A DNA stretch of 64,000 nt, from contig NW_024881316.1 of the NCBI RefSeq assembly GCF_018691265.1, positions 9,794,819-9,858,818 on the forward strand, written 5' to 3'. The translations under genes and the position numbers were made by a program. Under the pieces are notes generated by a model. That model made no database searches and was not told the DNA's origin. It was given only the letters and a program-made list of their open reading frames with translations. Origin of the DNA: Tyto alba (taxonomy: Eukaryota; Chordata; Aves; Strigiformes; Tytonidae). Of this stretch, positions 25,626 through 38,605 are shown piece by piece (position 1 is the stretch's first letter; each line of letters begins with the position of its first letter).

Positions 25626-28600
25626 CTCCGCCAGAGGAATGGCACACTGGCCCTCACACAGGATCAAAGGAACAGGTCCAATTCAACAAACTTTTCTCCT
25701 CACAATGGCCATGTCATTTACGTCAAGCTGAATGCCAAGTATCATTAAAATATTACAAAAAGAATTGACAATTTTTAAAACTTTCTCCATGTCAGATTGC
25801 CAAGGGATCTTTCCAACACAGATATACAGGCACCCTCTCTAAAGCTGCATATCTATATAAACAACTATGATCAATCAACTAATACCACATACCTTGGATC
25901 AGGTGTGACAGGATTATCTGACACAGTGCAAGGTGTTTTGATGAAGAGACGGTATCTTCTGTTACATTACTTTGAGCATCCAAACAATTGAAAGCTGAAG
26001 AGAGCATGGTTCAACAAAACCTTCCACCTCCATCCTCCCTTCCCACCAGGTGCATTTGCCTAACGTGGCACATCCAGAGAAGAGAACTGTTAGCCATAAT
26101 AATGAGTTCAGCCTGCAAAGTGCTGTGTTCAGACCACCACGGAGAGGGATCTACCTTGGGTGCTCTGACTGCTTCTTTCTACTGATGGCATTAAGTATTA
26201 AGTGACCTGAACTGCACATTGCTCCTTCAGCATTAGACACCATAGTAGCCAGCCACAAGGTTTACATTAGGCAAATATACTAAGCAGTCTGCTTACCATA
26301 TCAAAAGGGATATTTTGGATAAGCTTTGGCTCTTGTAGCAGTGGTCAAAACTGTGGCTTGCAAGGGCTTGCAATTTTCAGCCTGTCTTCTTTTATAGTGT
26401 TTTCAATTAAAAGTGCAAGGTGGCCTGTGAGAAGTGGCGAGCGTGCCCATAACCCATTGAAGCAAAAGGCTTGGGAGCCATTGCCTTAGAAGAGTTTTGG
26501 CACCCTGCTAGATCAACAAATAGAAAAGGCAATAAAGACCATCCCAACTAATAGGGTAAAGAAGTTCACATGGCAAACCTTTCTGCCATTTCTCCTGTGT
26601 TTTGCTGCTTTATCCCCAGGTACAAATGATTTTCTGTGCCTACAATTTTCAAGAGAAAGCCTTTGAAACTGTGTATGATGCAATGAAGTTTGACAACAAT
26701 CCAGCAAGGTCTGCAGTTGAAAAAGGAGGCAAGAGCAATCAGGGGAGAATGGCAGACAATTGTTCCACAGCCGCTATTGCCGAATTGTAAGCCTGCGCTC
26801 GTGAACTAAAAAATCTATCTCAGATAATTGACATTTATTTGATTGAAACAGCAGGGTGCCCTCCATCAGAATGGGAGGAGACCATATGGAATAACAGTAT
26901 GAGAGGAGATAATGTTTGTCTGCTGAGTGTGTCAATGTGTTTAGAGATTATTCATCGGGCTCTAGGGATTCCAGTATGGTAATGTTTCAGCTAAATTAGA
27001 ATCAGATTAATTGCTCTAATCTAATGGAAAGACAATGTTTATCAAATTATTGCTCCTTCACCACATGATATTGCAGTGTCATTACTCTTTGAGTTTCAAA
27101 AAAAAAAAAACTATCAAAAGGCTTTCTTGTATCACATCTGCTCAAGAACTATGTAACAGTGCTGATTTCTGCACAGGAGAGTTAATGCATTTTATAATTC
27201 TATGAAGGAACTAATGAATTAGCGTGAAAGCTTTGTAGAAGATAAATTCTCCACATTGTGGGTAGGCTTTAAACTATATTAATTAGAAGGATTTTGCCTT
27301 GCTTTGGGATTAGGCTTTTTTTGGAGGGAGCATTTTATTTTTGCTCAAATTTTCATTTTATTTTTGCTTGCTTTAAATTTTATTTAAGTAGAATGAGGGT
27401 TTTTTTCATAGAAAGTAGCACTAAAAATGAACAAAATAATAAATCAATGTTTTGCTCATTTTCTTTCACCTTCATTAATTTTGTTTTCATCTGAAAATTG
27501 TAATTTAATGACAAAAAGTTGAATGTGCAGATAGGATGCCTAAAACCCTTCAGATCTACTTTACATTATTTAATGTGTACGATCATTTCAGATCACCTGT
27601 CAAATGTAAATGCTGAGGAGACACAGAGATCTTCAACTACTTTAAAATGCAGTGGAAATCTGCAGTTCTGGTAGCACTGCACTGAAAGTGTTGAGTACCT
27701 TAGACTTGGACACTCCTTAATCACCCAGTGGCTTAAATGTTTCAAGAACGGGCTCCAAAGATGTATTTTAAAATAAGATTCATGGGTTTTTACCTTAGGT
27801 ATTTTAGAGTATTTTCAGTATATGTTATACATGCTAAAGCACAACATTAAAATATTAGCCTTTTTAAAACAGTATCTAATATGCATGATCCTCAAAGGGA
27901 GTAGAAGCATGACCTCTTCTCAAAAGTGCTAATAAACCAATGAGGAATGCCCCTCTAATCTGATTTTCCACTGTGTTACACTGACATGATGATACTGTAA
28001 AGCCCTGGAGTCCACAGGACTTCATGTATTGAACTAGAACGATAGAAGACAGTCAGGCACTTTGCTTAATTTATAACGGTGACACTGAGTTTGTGAGGCA
28101 TTCAGGCTGCATGCTTAAGAGGGCACTGAACAAATATTTTCTAGACTTCTATAGTAACTATTGGTTGCTCCTGCCTTAAAAGGGTCATATATCCTCTCAA
28201 GACATATTTCACTGAAATTCTATTTAAGAAAAATTAATACCTTTGTTAGTGGAGTGTCCATAACACATACTAAAACACATAGTTTACAGAAGTTGGCCAA
28301 ACACAATCACAAGAGTGATTCAATGCTGAGCAGAAAGCAGTACTTACACATTCTGTCCCTGGTAGTTTTCTCTTCCAGGTATAGCCCAGCACAATGATGC
28401 CAGGTTTTTAAGGCACAGACCTGTGGTGGCAGGATATTTGCTGTGGTAGTATTTTAAGATTCACTATTTCCATAACCCATTCCCCCATACATTTTCCTCA
28501 GACACATACAACTGGGTTTTCTGACACCTCTGGAAAGACAAAACCTCCCTCAAGCTTTTTTATTTGTGAGAAATTAAAAGTTCATGGCAACTCTCTCACC

Positions 28601-28936
28601 TAAGGCTTTTTTAAGCCTTACTTTATGAAATAGATATCAAAGTTAAAGTGGCATACACAATTCAAATTGGGCTGCATAAACCAGATGCACTCTGAAGCCA
28701 TGATGATAAAGCCCTAGCCCCTTGCTCTTCTCCGAGTTTCATTATGAAGCTGTTGTTAAACCCTTTTTGGCTTCCCGGCTTTTTATATATTTGTTTGAAA
28801 CTAATGGGAACATCTGCCCTCTTTCCTGGAGTTTTCTCACTATTTTTGAAGGGAGAAAGACTCCAAAAAGAGCCGTGGTCTATGGCAGAGAAACACTGAC
28901 TCTGTTATCACTCAGTGCTTGGATCTAACTTCATAC
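25626..28936. other. Non-genic AT-rich stretch
   Basis: No gene recognised. It contains a possible conserved AT-rich element (26810-27090) and a 13-nt A run at 27098-27110. Confidence 0.5.
26810..27090. promoter_or_regulatory. Candidate conserved non-coding element (unverified)
   Basis: The stretch is free of recognisable repeats and dense in homeodomain-type ATTA/TAAT cores. It includes an inverted pair, agattaattgctctaatct, near 27003-27022. The texture resembles vertebrate developmental enhancers, but this is only an impression because no alignment was possible. Confidence 0.2.
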
Positions 28937-29089
28937 CTTTTGTTCTGAGGGCTTCAGCAATAGCTTCCCTGTTGTTTTCTCTGGTGTAGGAGCTGTGAAC
29001 CGCCAGCCCAGCCACTCCCTGCTGGGCTCCCAAGGTCTGTACAGCCCAAAGACCCACATCCACTTCGTGCCTGGGACGGGAAGACACTT
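28937..29089 (-). other. Exon-like island of unknown identity
   Basis: On the minus strand a 153-base segment (51 codons) that is much richer in G and C than its flanks is bounded by a 3' splice-like 'tttgcaag' and a 5' splice-like 'aaaag|gtatga'. Two of the three frames are open through it. One reads through residues such as GLWAVQTLGAQQ and ENNREAIAEAL, which look protein-like but match nothing I recognise. The acceptor lacks a good pyrimidine tract (it is preceded by a TA run). It could be a real exon, an exon relic, or a scrap of an unclassified repeat. Confidence 0.25.
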
Positions 29090-29384
29090 CTTGCAAATAT
29101 ATATATAATTTAAGGATGATGTGACTTTCTGAGGAATAACCCATATCTTGAAAAACACTATTCAGAAAAAATATACTGGTTTAGTATGGATCTATAAGCT
29201 TTGAAATACAGATGGCTAATCTAAATTCTTAATTTAAATAAATGACTTATTCATGATCTTTAAACTATTCACTACCATTATTTGGAAATGATTTAAAGTA
29301 GCTGTAGTCCCACACAGGAGAAATTGTAACATGCTGTTGGAGAACCTTACCTGGTAAAAGACACAGCTTTATCTGTTTTGAAGT

Positions 29385-29403
29385 AAAAAAAAAAAAAAAA
29401 AAA
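29385..29403. repeat. Poly-A tract (19 nt)
   Basis: Uninterrupted A run read directly. Confidence 0.95.
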
Positions 29404-30350
29404 TTGTTACACACATAGGACACTCCATGTGGCAATGAATTAGAAGATTTGCAAACTAACAGCAGGGGATAGTGTTTCTGAAGGAAAGCCCTTTACTAGA
29501 ATCTGCAGGGTACTTCAAAATTGCTATTATTACTATCTATTAAAAATCACAGTGTTAAAAATGCATAGAATGTTCTACAAAAAGATTAATGTTATGGTTT
29601 ATTCCTTGCTCCAAAGAATTTAAAACACAGTTCTGCCTCCAGAGACATTGTTGCCATACTCATGTAAGCCTGAAGGACCCAACAAAGTCAACAGAAGTTG
29701 CAGCATATGATAAAGAGCACAGCTGGGCACTAACTTTATATAGGCAAAGCAAGCCAAGAAATGCAAGAAAAGCAAGATATTCAGGTCTGAGAATTTTGAC
29801 CCTGACTCCTCTCACAGTCCAGTTTAATAGTACTGCATGAAATCCTGTTCTCGTTGGGAGTCAATGGAAATTTTATCATCTATTTAAATGCAAATTCAAA
29901 TGACTTAAGAAAGTTTCCCCAGTTTAGTTGTATGTGAAACTTCAAATCATCGTAATTTAAACCTGTACAAAGGTAGCACTTCAAAATATATCATCTCAGC
30001 TGTTCTTCAGGTCATTTAACAAGGCAGTACGGCTCTAAATGCCACTTTCATTACTTTTGTAAATGTGTGGCACACATGCGTATATATGTATGTGTGTGTG
30101 TGTATAAATATATTTGAAAGAAACTGAGTAAATTTTGGAGAATAAAACTGTTTGATTTTTTAATTTTGGCAGTATAGTTTTCTGGCATCCAATCATTGTC
30201 CAAACTAGTATGCTCTAAGAAATTAAACAAAAAGACTTATACCTCTTTGGCTTATATACCCAAGTAATGGGATAAGACAAAGATTCCCAGGTAATTAATG
30301 CTTACAGTTTTGTTCCAAGTTGTCATTCACACATATATACAAAGTTAATA

Positions 30351-30385
30351 AAGATATGTGGTCTTCCCTACAGACCACATATCTT
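30351..30385. other. Perfect 14-bp hairpin with 7-base loop
   Basis: aagatatgtggtct (30351-30364) and agaccacatatctt (30372-30385) are exact reverse complements around the loop tccctac. The stem is too short for a standard pre-microRNA and has no terminator-like T run. Confidence 0.9.
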
Positions 30386-30877
30386 CTTTAGACCCAGGAA
30401 CGGCTGCAGTGAGAGAAGAATAAGGAGCATCACCCTACTTATTTTCCTGTAGTATTTCTTCATTATTTCGGAGCTGTACCAGTAGAGCAGAAATCTGTGT
30501 TGGCATGACTTAGTAAATATCTCACAGCTTCAGTACTCAACCATGACATCTGCAGGGCCATCACAAACTATTGCATCAATAAGTATGCACATATTTTAGT
30601 TACATTTTTAACTACATAAAACTTTTCTGATCTCTAATGTAGATATGTAATGTACTAAGGGCACAGAAGGGCACAGGTTACATACATGCTATGCAGGCAG
30701 CAGAGTAGTGTTGCAGCACAATGGCAACTTTCTACTGCTCAGTAACTCAATTTTTATCTAATTATCGCAAATTATAACGTAATTTCTGAACCAACAACAT
30801 TGTTGTAACTGATTTTCTGCTTGAGCTGTACAAACACTAAAAACCACCTGAAACTGGCAAGCCTGTGTGTATAATTG

Positions 30878-30895
30878 AAAAAAAAAAAAAAAAAA
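30878..30895. repeat. Poly-A tract (18 nt)
   Basis: Uninterrupted A run read directly. Confidence 0.95.
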
Positions 30896-31176
30896 TGTCT
30901 GAGGTAAATAAAATGCGCCAAGGTTTTTCACCTGGAGCAAATTATTACAGCTGTTAATAAAACCTAGTTAAATAGCTTTCATAACACATGAGAAACAGCT
31001 CAGATAGCTCTGGATGCGGCTCTTTAGCTGTGTCTCACAGGAGTAGCCTAGGGATTGCCACAGAAATAAAGTGACCACAGAATTCAGTAATGCAGGAGTG
31101 GTGGCTCCTATAAACGGATAAACATATTGCTGTTGCAGACTTTGAAAGACTCACATGTACTTTGCATCTGTGTCTC

Positions 31177-31195
31177 AAAAAAAAAAAAAAAAAAA
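31177..31195. repeat. Poly-A tract (19 nt)
   Basis: Uninterrupted A run read directly. Confidence 0.95.
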
Positions 31196-33014
31196 GGAAA
31201 AAAGAGCCCACAACACTTCTTCAATTGATTTGCCCTTTGTCACTGTCACAGATATGTTTTCCCTATTTTGACAGGTAGTTGTAATTCTATTAGCAGCCCA
31301 TTGACTTCCCCATGAAATCGATCCGTGCTGGGCTAGCTGGGTCTTCTTAAACTAGCTGATTTATTGCTTCTGCCTGCAAAAAAAAATAAAAAGAAGTAGA
31401 AAAAGAAGGTCTTCTGCCTCCACTGCGAACAAAGTACCCAAACAATGTCTGAAAATGAATTATTTTTAGCCTGGTTGCTGGTCGTCTCAGTGGCAGATGA
31501 GCTGTGACCTTTCACCGGCAGTTTTGCTGAGATGCCTGCTGATGCTGGCATGTATAAATGATTGTCAATTTCCCTTATTAATTTACCTGGATGTCTCATG
31601 TATAAACTAGAAGATCTCATTCACCTTAGCATCAATCTATCGTGTTTACCTAATTTTCTGATTTCACACTGGGCTGCCCAACCTCCTGAAACTGGAGAAC
31701 CGCTTGAAACACATTCAATGCCTATTTGCTCATGCAGACAGAAAATGGGGGCACGCAGGTGAATTTACCATTGTTAGCATTCTAGTTTAGGTCAGAGAAA
31801 CAGGTTATCATCATACTCTTCTTATTCAGTGGCATCTGAAGAATGATTTGCCAGAGTCTAAAATGATGTCCTGGATTTTACAACCATGTCCTGGTATCTG
31901 TCTTGGTTGCTTTAATCCTTTCTTCTTTTCTCTGGCTCAGAAAAATAAAATATTGTTCTACTGGCCAAAAATCAAGTTTATGTTGTAGGTTGTTGTGTGG
32001 AGCCTTTCTATTATCTGTAAACATGAATTTTTGACTGTGGATACAAAGAGATAAAGAATATTTTTGTGTACTTGTTTATCTTAAGCAAAAGTTAGTTCCT
32101 AGCTGATTTTTCTAATAGGCTGTGGAATCAAAGTATGGATTTAAAGGGGAAGAAATACTGATTGCTAAATTTAGTACCTTTTCTTTCTACATAATGGTGG
32201 GGTCATTCTTTTTTTTGCTAACTGTATGCAATTGGTTAACCAATCCCCATCTATTCTTATCATATAATAGAAAGGGTTACAAGGGTAAGTACAGAGATGA
32301 TGTACTGTAGGTGATCATCATGAAGGAAACTAACTTACCCCAAATGCTGCAGTAATGAGTTATTTTCCTTCCAGTCTCCTTTCCTTCAGACTCAATTCAA
32401 GATCCATTAGGGATCTTAAAGAGCAACTTAATGCTGACTGAAAAGGTCCAATGGGGGAAACTAAAACAACCCAGTAGCTATGTGACTTTAAGAAATAATG
32501 ATGTGTAGAAGTACATGAGAATGCACTGTAGAAAAAAAGGAAGAAAATTCAATAATACCCCCTTAAAATAAATAGTACTTCTGGAAGTGGATATTAAGGT
32601 TGATACAGTATACTTAATGAAGAGAAAAAATACCAAATCAAAGTAAGACTGAGACAAGTAGGGAAAGAAGGAGTAATCTTGCAATACCTACGACAGAAAA
32701 AGTATCCAGGAGGTCTAGGTTCTATTTAGACCTTTCAAATATTAAAGGCTAAAGAAAAATATGGCAGACCACAGCTCAAGCCAACACTTTTTAGGAAGAG
32801 ACAGGTGGCAAGAGCTTGAACAAACTGGCAGAAATTTCTCAGGTTAGTTTCCAATGAAACATGTCAGACCAGAGTGCTACAGGTAAATGCTACAGGTATA
32901 TATAAATAAAGCACAGACTGAAAAAGGCAGTAGGCAAAAAGAAGGGGTGCATTCAGTGCAGCTTTCAGACAGGACCACAACACCAGAGCTCTCTGCTGCC
33001 AAGGAACCCCCAAA

Positions 33015-33105
33015 GACCTCAGACTGGATGGTAAAACAGCCCCCTACACAAAGATGACAATGGGATCTAGACCAGATGACCTCCCACTTTTCTGGTCTAT
33101 CCACC
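33015..33105 (+). mobile_element. Possible CR1 3'-end scrap
   Basis: 'gatctagaccagatgacct' followed by 'cacttttctggtctat' has the order of a CR1 3' terminus in sense orientation, in which 'ctagatgacct' precedes the pyrimidine-rich 'gtcccttcc' segment. It is short and diverged. Confidence 0.35.
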
Positions 33106-33720
33106 TCCACCACTGTTTTTTTTTCTCAGTGGGTGTGACACAGACTAAGATTTTGTCAAAAGACAGGAAGATATTTCCCACCAGGGCTTGGGGCAGGTTG
33201 GGGGGTTAGGGGGAGAGTCTTCAAACCCCTACTTATTTTAAAACAAAGCATTCATCTTCTCACTTGATTTTTTTGTTGTCAGATGTAACAGCAGTTTTGT
33301 TACACAACATGATGACTGCCAGAGAATAGCCAGTGAGATGTTCTGGATAAAAATGAATTGGGTTACCCATTACTACAGGAGGACTTATCCCTCAGAGAAT
33401 CTACAAAATCCAGCGTTACTTGCAGAAGAAGCCTTTTCTCATTCTGATAAATGATGACCATACATGCAACTCTCCACAAAAAACAAGGACTTGCCAGCCC
33501 TGGCCATTGCCCAACTACAGCATTTGATACTGACTTCAACTGAGTATAAATATAGAATAGTGTATAATGGACATTGGCCTCTAACAGCACAGAGACCTTG
33601 AGTTGAATTCAGTTATAGAAAAAACAGGTTCTAGGGGAGATTGTGTTGCTGTGGGAAGGTCGCAAGAAATTTTTCTCCCTTCCCTCTCTTTTTGCAAAGG
33701 ATGGAGCCATAAAGTAAATC

Positions 33721-33740
33721 TTTTTTTTTTTTTTTTTTTT
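33721..33740. repeat. Poly-T tract (20 nt)
   Basis: Uninterrupted T run read directly. It lies inside the minus-strand frame at 33609-34028 and encodes that frame's lysine run, which argues the frame is not a gene. Confidence 0.95.
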
Positions 33741-35304
33741 CCCTTGTCTTGGAGATGTATGTAAGAATGTCACACTGGAGAAATGTAGTGAAGAAAACAT
33801 GAACGTCAAGATAGCAGCAGGGCTTTTCAGTCCTAGGGATGGAAAGAAAACGTAATGCCTTAACTTTACAGAATTAAAAAAGGCACCGGGCTCAAAATGA
33901 GTAAAAGGGCATGTGGCAACATCAGCAAACTCCATCAATGCCTGAGACACATCTTTGTCATATGAGGCATTCATCATATAACCCTGAACAACAGGGTACC
34001 TCTTATAATGGTGAAGTTTAAAAATCAAGTCTACCTAACTTTCACCTACATTTTAAGCACAAAAAGTAGCATTCATCACATGTTTAGATCTATACAGCAT
34101 AGATGAGTACATCTGAGATTATCAGGGGAGTCCAGAAAGCAACTTCTTTGGTCTGAGTCTGGTCGGATGAATAAACTCCATTGACAGTCTTGGTTAGATC
34201 AGAAGTGACCACAATAGGAAACTAGATATCTGCTCAGGAGTGGACATCCCCACTTAAAATCAGGTAAAATTAGTGAGGCAGTCCTCCTCTTACAGAGAGT
34301 GTACAGGCTCTCTGAGGAGTGGAGATATGTCCTCTTGAGGGATTTTAGACTTAATTTAAAAGTCCTACAGAAAAAAAGCCTATTAGAACTGGTAAGGAAA
34401 CAATGCAGAAAGTGATTAATGGGAAGCTATAATCACAGTGTGCTTGATTTGCTTTGCAACACAGAACAAATCCTCAAGTTAGGACTGCAGTAAAGCTCAT
34501 CCAGCTTTTGAAGGGAATACAGACCTTGTCTTCACTGAACTGAATCCTCAACATGCAACAGCTAATTAAAGACTTGAAAAGTCTGTAAATACTTTGACAA
34601 ATTTTGATATATCAGCATGAGATCCTCATTTGGTTAGTTGGCTAAGTCTTGTCTCATTTACTTCAGTGATGCTGAGAATGACTGTGGTGATTTCATCATT
34701 GTCACCTCCTAATGAAACAGCTAGCCCAAGCGAAAAGATTTATAAAGAAGATTTTTCTGATATAGAAACCAAAGAAATTACTTCTGATAAAAGAATTAAA
34801 ACGGAATCTCTCACTGTACATGTCTACAGTTGTGAGATATCTGGGAAGAAAAATTCCCAAAGTCCTTTTCATCACAATGAACAATAAAACAAATGATCAA
34901 ATTCAGAGCTGACTCACAGCAGAGAAATAATATGAAGATTTTGACACTGCTAGAGTCAAAGTATTTATACCACTTAGACCAATCTGGCCTAAAATACTTA
35001 ACACATGGTCAGTTGGATGCTTAAGGGCTGATTCCTCACACTATCATGTAAGATTTACATGCTAAAGAATACTTTTTCTATCCATTTTCCTAATTCATAG
35101 TGCCACAGGCAGCAAAGATCTAGATACTAATCATTTTTCAAATTACAACTAAAGTCTAACTATGGTATCAGTTTTTATTATTTTCCTATCCACCTGATGC
35201 TAAATCTACCCAAAGGTTATAAACATAATACAAGTCAGCAAGCAAAAGTACATAATTAAGATGCATACAAAACGCCCTGTGCAGCAAGTAAATATTTTCT
35301 TTCT

Positions 35305-35400
35305 AATTGTATTATTACCTGGGTTTATGTTACTAAATTGCTACACAATTTCATATATAATTGATTTTCCAAGAAAAAATATTACCAAAGTGATTCTGTA
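35305..35400. repeat. Diverged local duplicate, copy 1
   Basis: Shares with 36190-36290 the ordered blocks gggttt(a/g)tgttacta, attgc, atttttcat or atttcatat, taattgatt(t/c)tc and aatatt(a/g)cc. Copy spacing is about 890 bases, in the same orientation. Confidence 0.45.
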
Positions 35401-36053
35401 GTTCAAAACAGCATGAACTTAATAATATACAAACAATTTTTATCTCACAATGTATAGTGCTGCGTGGGATTTGTATGCTGAAAAAAAAATATTCCTTCAT
35501 ATTAACAGTAATTTGGAATGTAACATAAAAACTCAATGACTTTTTTTCTCTGTATTTGTTAAGAAGAATACTAACAATGCCTCCTGTGAGGATATATTTT
35601 GTAGGTGCTTTTGCAGATTATGAAAATAGTTGTGAGAAAATATTTGGATAAAGGAAAACAAAGCTCCAGGTAGCAATAGGTTTCATACTGAGTTGATAAA
35701 TGCAATTAGGGATCAGAAGGATGAACAATTACTTCAGGGGAGTTTTGATACCAGAATGCAATATCAGATGATTAGAAAACTGGAAAAATATCATCTTTTT
35801 CCTATTGCCGAAGCACCCAGCAGCCTCAACACAAGTGAGAAAACTGTTGTGCTAGGGCAATGAATATTGCATGCCCTGAAGCGTTCACGGGCTCAGTAAT
35901 CAGATACGAGAAAGGAATACCTGCCTGATCTTGCGAAACTATAAAGCTACGTTACTCCAGCACAATGCAAAGAGAACTGTCAATGGTTAAAATGAAGGAG
36001 ATCTGAGGGAGATCCTTCTTGGCCCAGAGAGTTTGAGATGGGAGGAAAATGTG

Positions 36054-36071
36054 CCCCCCCCCCCCCCCCCC
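36054..36071. repeat. Poly-C tract (18 nt)
   Basis: An uninterrupted run of 18 C. Such runs are much rarer than A/T runs in vertebrate DNA. The G-strand can form a four-stranded structure, and assembly error is common here. Confidence 0.9.
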
Positions 36072-36189
36072 AATGCAGGAGAAGAGTGGAGGAACCCAGA
36101 AACCACCACTGATGAAGAGGTAGAAGCATTTAACAGCCACTTTTAATGAAGAAACTACAAATTTACCAATGTTAATATCTTGTCAAACC

Positions 36190-36290
36190 AATTATAGCAA
36201 TATCACAGGGTTTGTGTTACTAATTGCCAAAATTTTTCATGTAATTGATTCTCAGAGAACAATATTGCCGGCAGTGTTCCACCGCTGCTG
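36190..36290. repeat. Diverged local duplicate, copy 2
   Basis: Second copy of the block at 35305-35400, with the same order of short matches and several indels between the copies. Confidence 0.45.
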
Positions 36291-37299
36291 TCGGATGCTG
36301 AGCACCTACTTCAGCGTGTTACCTACTGCACTGAGCTCCTGCAGCCTACAGAGGATCTGCAGCCTTCCCCAGACCGTGAGGCCTGGGATGGGTCTTCGCA
36401 GTCCTTCAGAGGTGAAGCTTTTGTTGAAGAAAAATCAAACTGAACTTGGTAACTTAACCTCTGATTTGGTCTCTTAGAAGTTGGAGGAAAAAGCAATGGG
36501 ATAATAAAATATGTGCTGATTAGCTGAGCAATTCTAACTCGGTTATTGTTTCCATTATGTGGCTAATAGCCTCTTCTGAACAGGCTTGATTTTTGTATCT
36601 GTTTGCATTAGAGTCAATTTGTGGTATGAGATTGGTATTATTTATTGAATGCTGCACCCAGTTGCAAAGTTAAAAGTATGACAAGCTCCTATAAATTTAA
36701 TTACACTACTGTGAGACACAGGCTTGTATAGATGCTATAAATTAAGTTTAACAAATATGACTGGTGTGGTGAATGGTCAAATGGAGGTTACTAGCTCCAT
36801 GAAGTTGCTTTAGTCATTTCAAAAGCTTTATGGAATGTTGTTTTGACCTGAGTTGATCAGACTTTTAGGACTTGCTTATTTTGTACATGTAAACATTCAA
36901 AATCAAGTCAACTTTACCCAAATGCGTAAAGCTAACCTGAACCTCAATATGTTCAAACTTGGAGGCAAGTTAGGATTCAGTATTACTGAGCAACGTGACT
37001 GTGCACTGCTGATTCTTTAATACATTTGAAGCTGCAGAATTTTTTTCATTACTAAAAATACTTAGTATTCTGAAAGGCAGAATAAATTTGCTTGCAATAA
37101 ACATTAGCACTTTTTTTCTATTTTATCTAAACCCTTCTGCACCAAGTGCTACAGACAGTTTCTCTCTTTTCTTGTTCCAATATATAATTGACAGCTCTGC
37201 CCAATGTCCTTTTCTACTTTTTGATTTTTCCCCTGGCTGCTAATAGCATACACCATTTTATACAGCTTCAGTCTATTAACCAAGTGCCTGACCTTGTGG

Positions 37300-37365
37300 G
37301 ATGCTGAACACCTGCTGGAATACACTCAGCGCCTGTAATTCTCATTGATTTCATTAGGAGGAGAG
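37300..37365. repeat. Possible ancient amniote repeat scrap
   Basis: 'gggatgctgaacacctgct' followed by 'attctcattgatttcatta' has the order of an old amniote repeat in which 'tgctgagcacctgc' precedes 'ctcccattgacttcaatg'. The assignment is from pattern recall only. Confidence 0.3.
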
Positions 37366-37827
37366 AACTTGCTCTCTCCCAGGTCATTTAGGCTGACAAA
37401 CAAAACCTCAATAGTAAAGACAGAGCTCTTGGTGGACCCTTGTGGTTCCAGAAAGTCAGTCCAACATCAGAGGTAGATGCTTCCAAAGCACCCAGCCTGG
37501 GACTGATGCCAGACTATATTAATTGTCAAGAAATAAAAATCGGGAGCACAGCTACTCTTCATTTCTTACCCAGTCAGTGGAGGGAAATGTTAAGTCGTGC
37601 CCCACTGGGTCTCACCAGTAATCTGTACAGCCCAGCATCATGCCTCTGACTTGCAGAAGAAGAGAGACACTGCTAAGGACAGCCCACAAGCCAGGCTGCT
37701 TTCTACAGTCTCTTCTTTGTGTACCCCCAGCACAAACAGCTGTGGATGTAGGTGCGTCAAATGTACTTTCCTGTCTCTGATACTGTCCTCTAGATCCAAC
37801 AGCAGAGGGTTTGGTGAATAGCAGCAG

Positions 37828-38030
37828 TTCTGCCTTTACCTTATCTAGCTCCTTGGTGACTTTGGAAACCTCGATCATATTCCTCCTCAGCCTTCTCCTC
37901 TCCAGCTGAAGTATCCCACAGCTCTTAACCCTTCCTTTTCAGGAAGCTATCCTACGCTATTATTATTCTACTTGCCTTTCTCTGCCTCTCCTCTATCTCC
38001 CGTGTCCTTCTTGACACCAAAGGTATAAAA
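37828..38030 (-). mobile_element. Ancient CR1 LINE fragment
   Basis: 'gatcatattcctcctcagcc' continuing into 'ttctcctctccagctgaag' is the reversed CR1 segment just upstream of its 3' UTR ('ccctcagccttctcttctcc'). It is followed by 'agctcttaacccttcctttt' and the 'cctttctctgcctctcctct' stretch in the expected order. No frame survives. Confidence 0.6.
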
Positions 38031-38584
38031 GGAAAATGGTGCCTTCTGCTTTGTTCTGAGTGATGGAGGATCTGAGATGCAGAGCTTTGTGTTTATAAGC
38101 CAGAAGCCATAGGAGCTGTCACACTTACAGCAGTCATGCACATCCTAGTCAGTCACCCCAACCTCCTTTTAGGGAATGGCCCCCTTCAGACATGAGTCAT
38201 CTGATTTATTTTTTCATCTATTTTAAGAGGAAATAAACAGCACCTTCCAGGTGCCTGCTCCTTCCCGCTGCCTGTAAAGGTAGACTACACAGATAAGGCA
38301 TGTACAGACTCCTGGGCTGCAGCTGTGTACAGCTGACCAAAATAATCTCTCCCAGCATGTTCCTGAGTTACAAACCTGTTCCTTGCCTCCTTGCATTGGG
38401 ATGTGGGGAGAAGTGATCTAAGGGAGGAAGTCCTGAAGCATCATGCAGTGAATTAAAACTTGTTTAGACCCAGGCAGAGGTTAGAGAAGAAAAGGAGTTG
38501 TTCTCAGCATAGGTTCCTCCAGGCTGCAGGTTTTCTGGAAAGGTGTGGCTTGGTCTAGGCTTGGTTAAAAGGGAATTTCTTTGG

Positions 38585-38605
38585 AAAAAAAAAAAAAAAA
38601 AAAAA
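38585..38605. repeat. Poly-A tract (21 nt)
   Basis: Uninterrupted A run read directly. Confidence 0.95.

Noticed and set aside
33609..34028. 139-aa minus-strand frame with a lysine run
   Set aside because: The lysine run is the T20 tract. There is no motif, and nothing supports translation.
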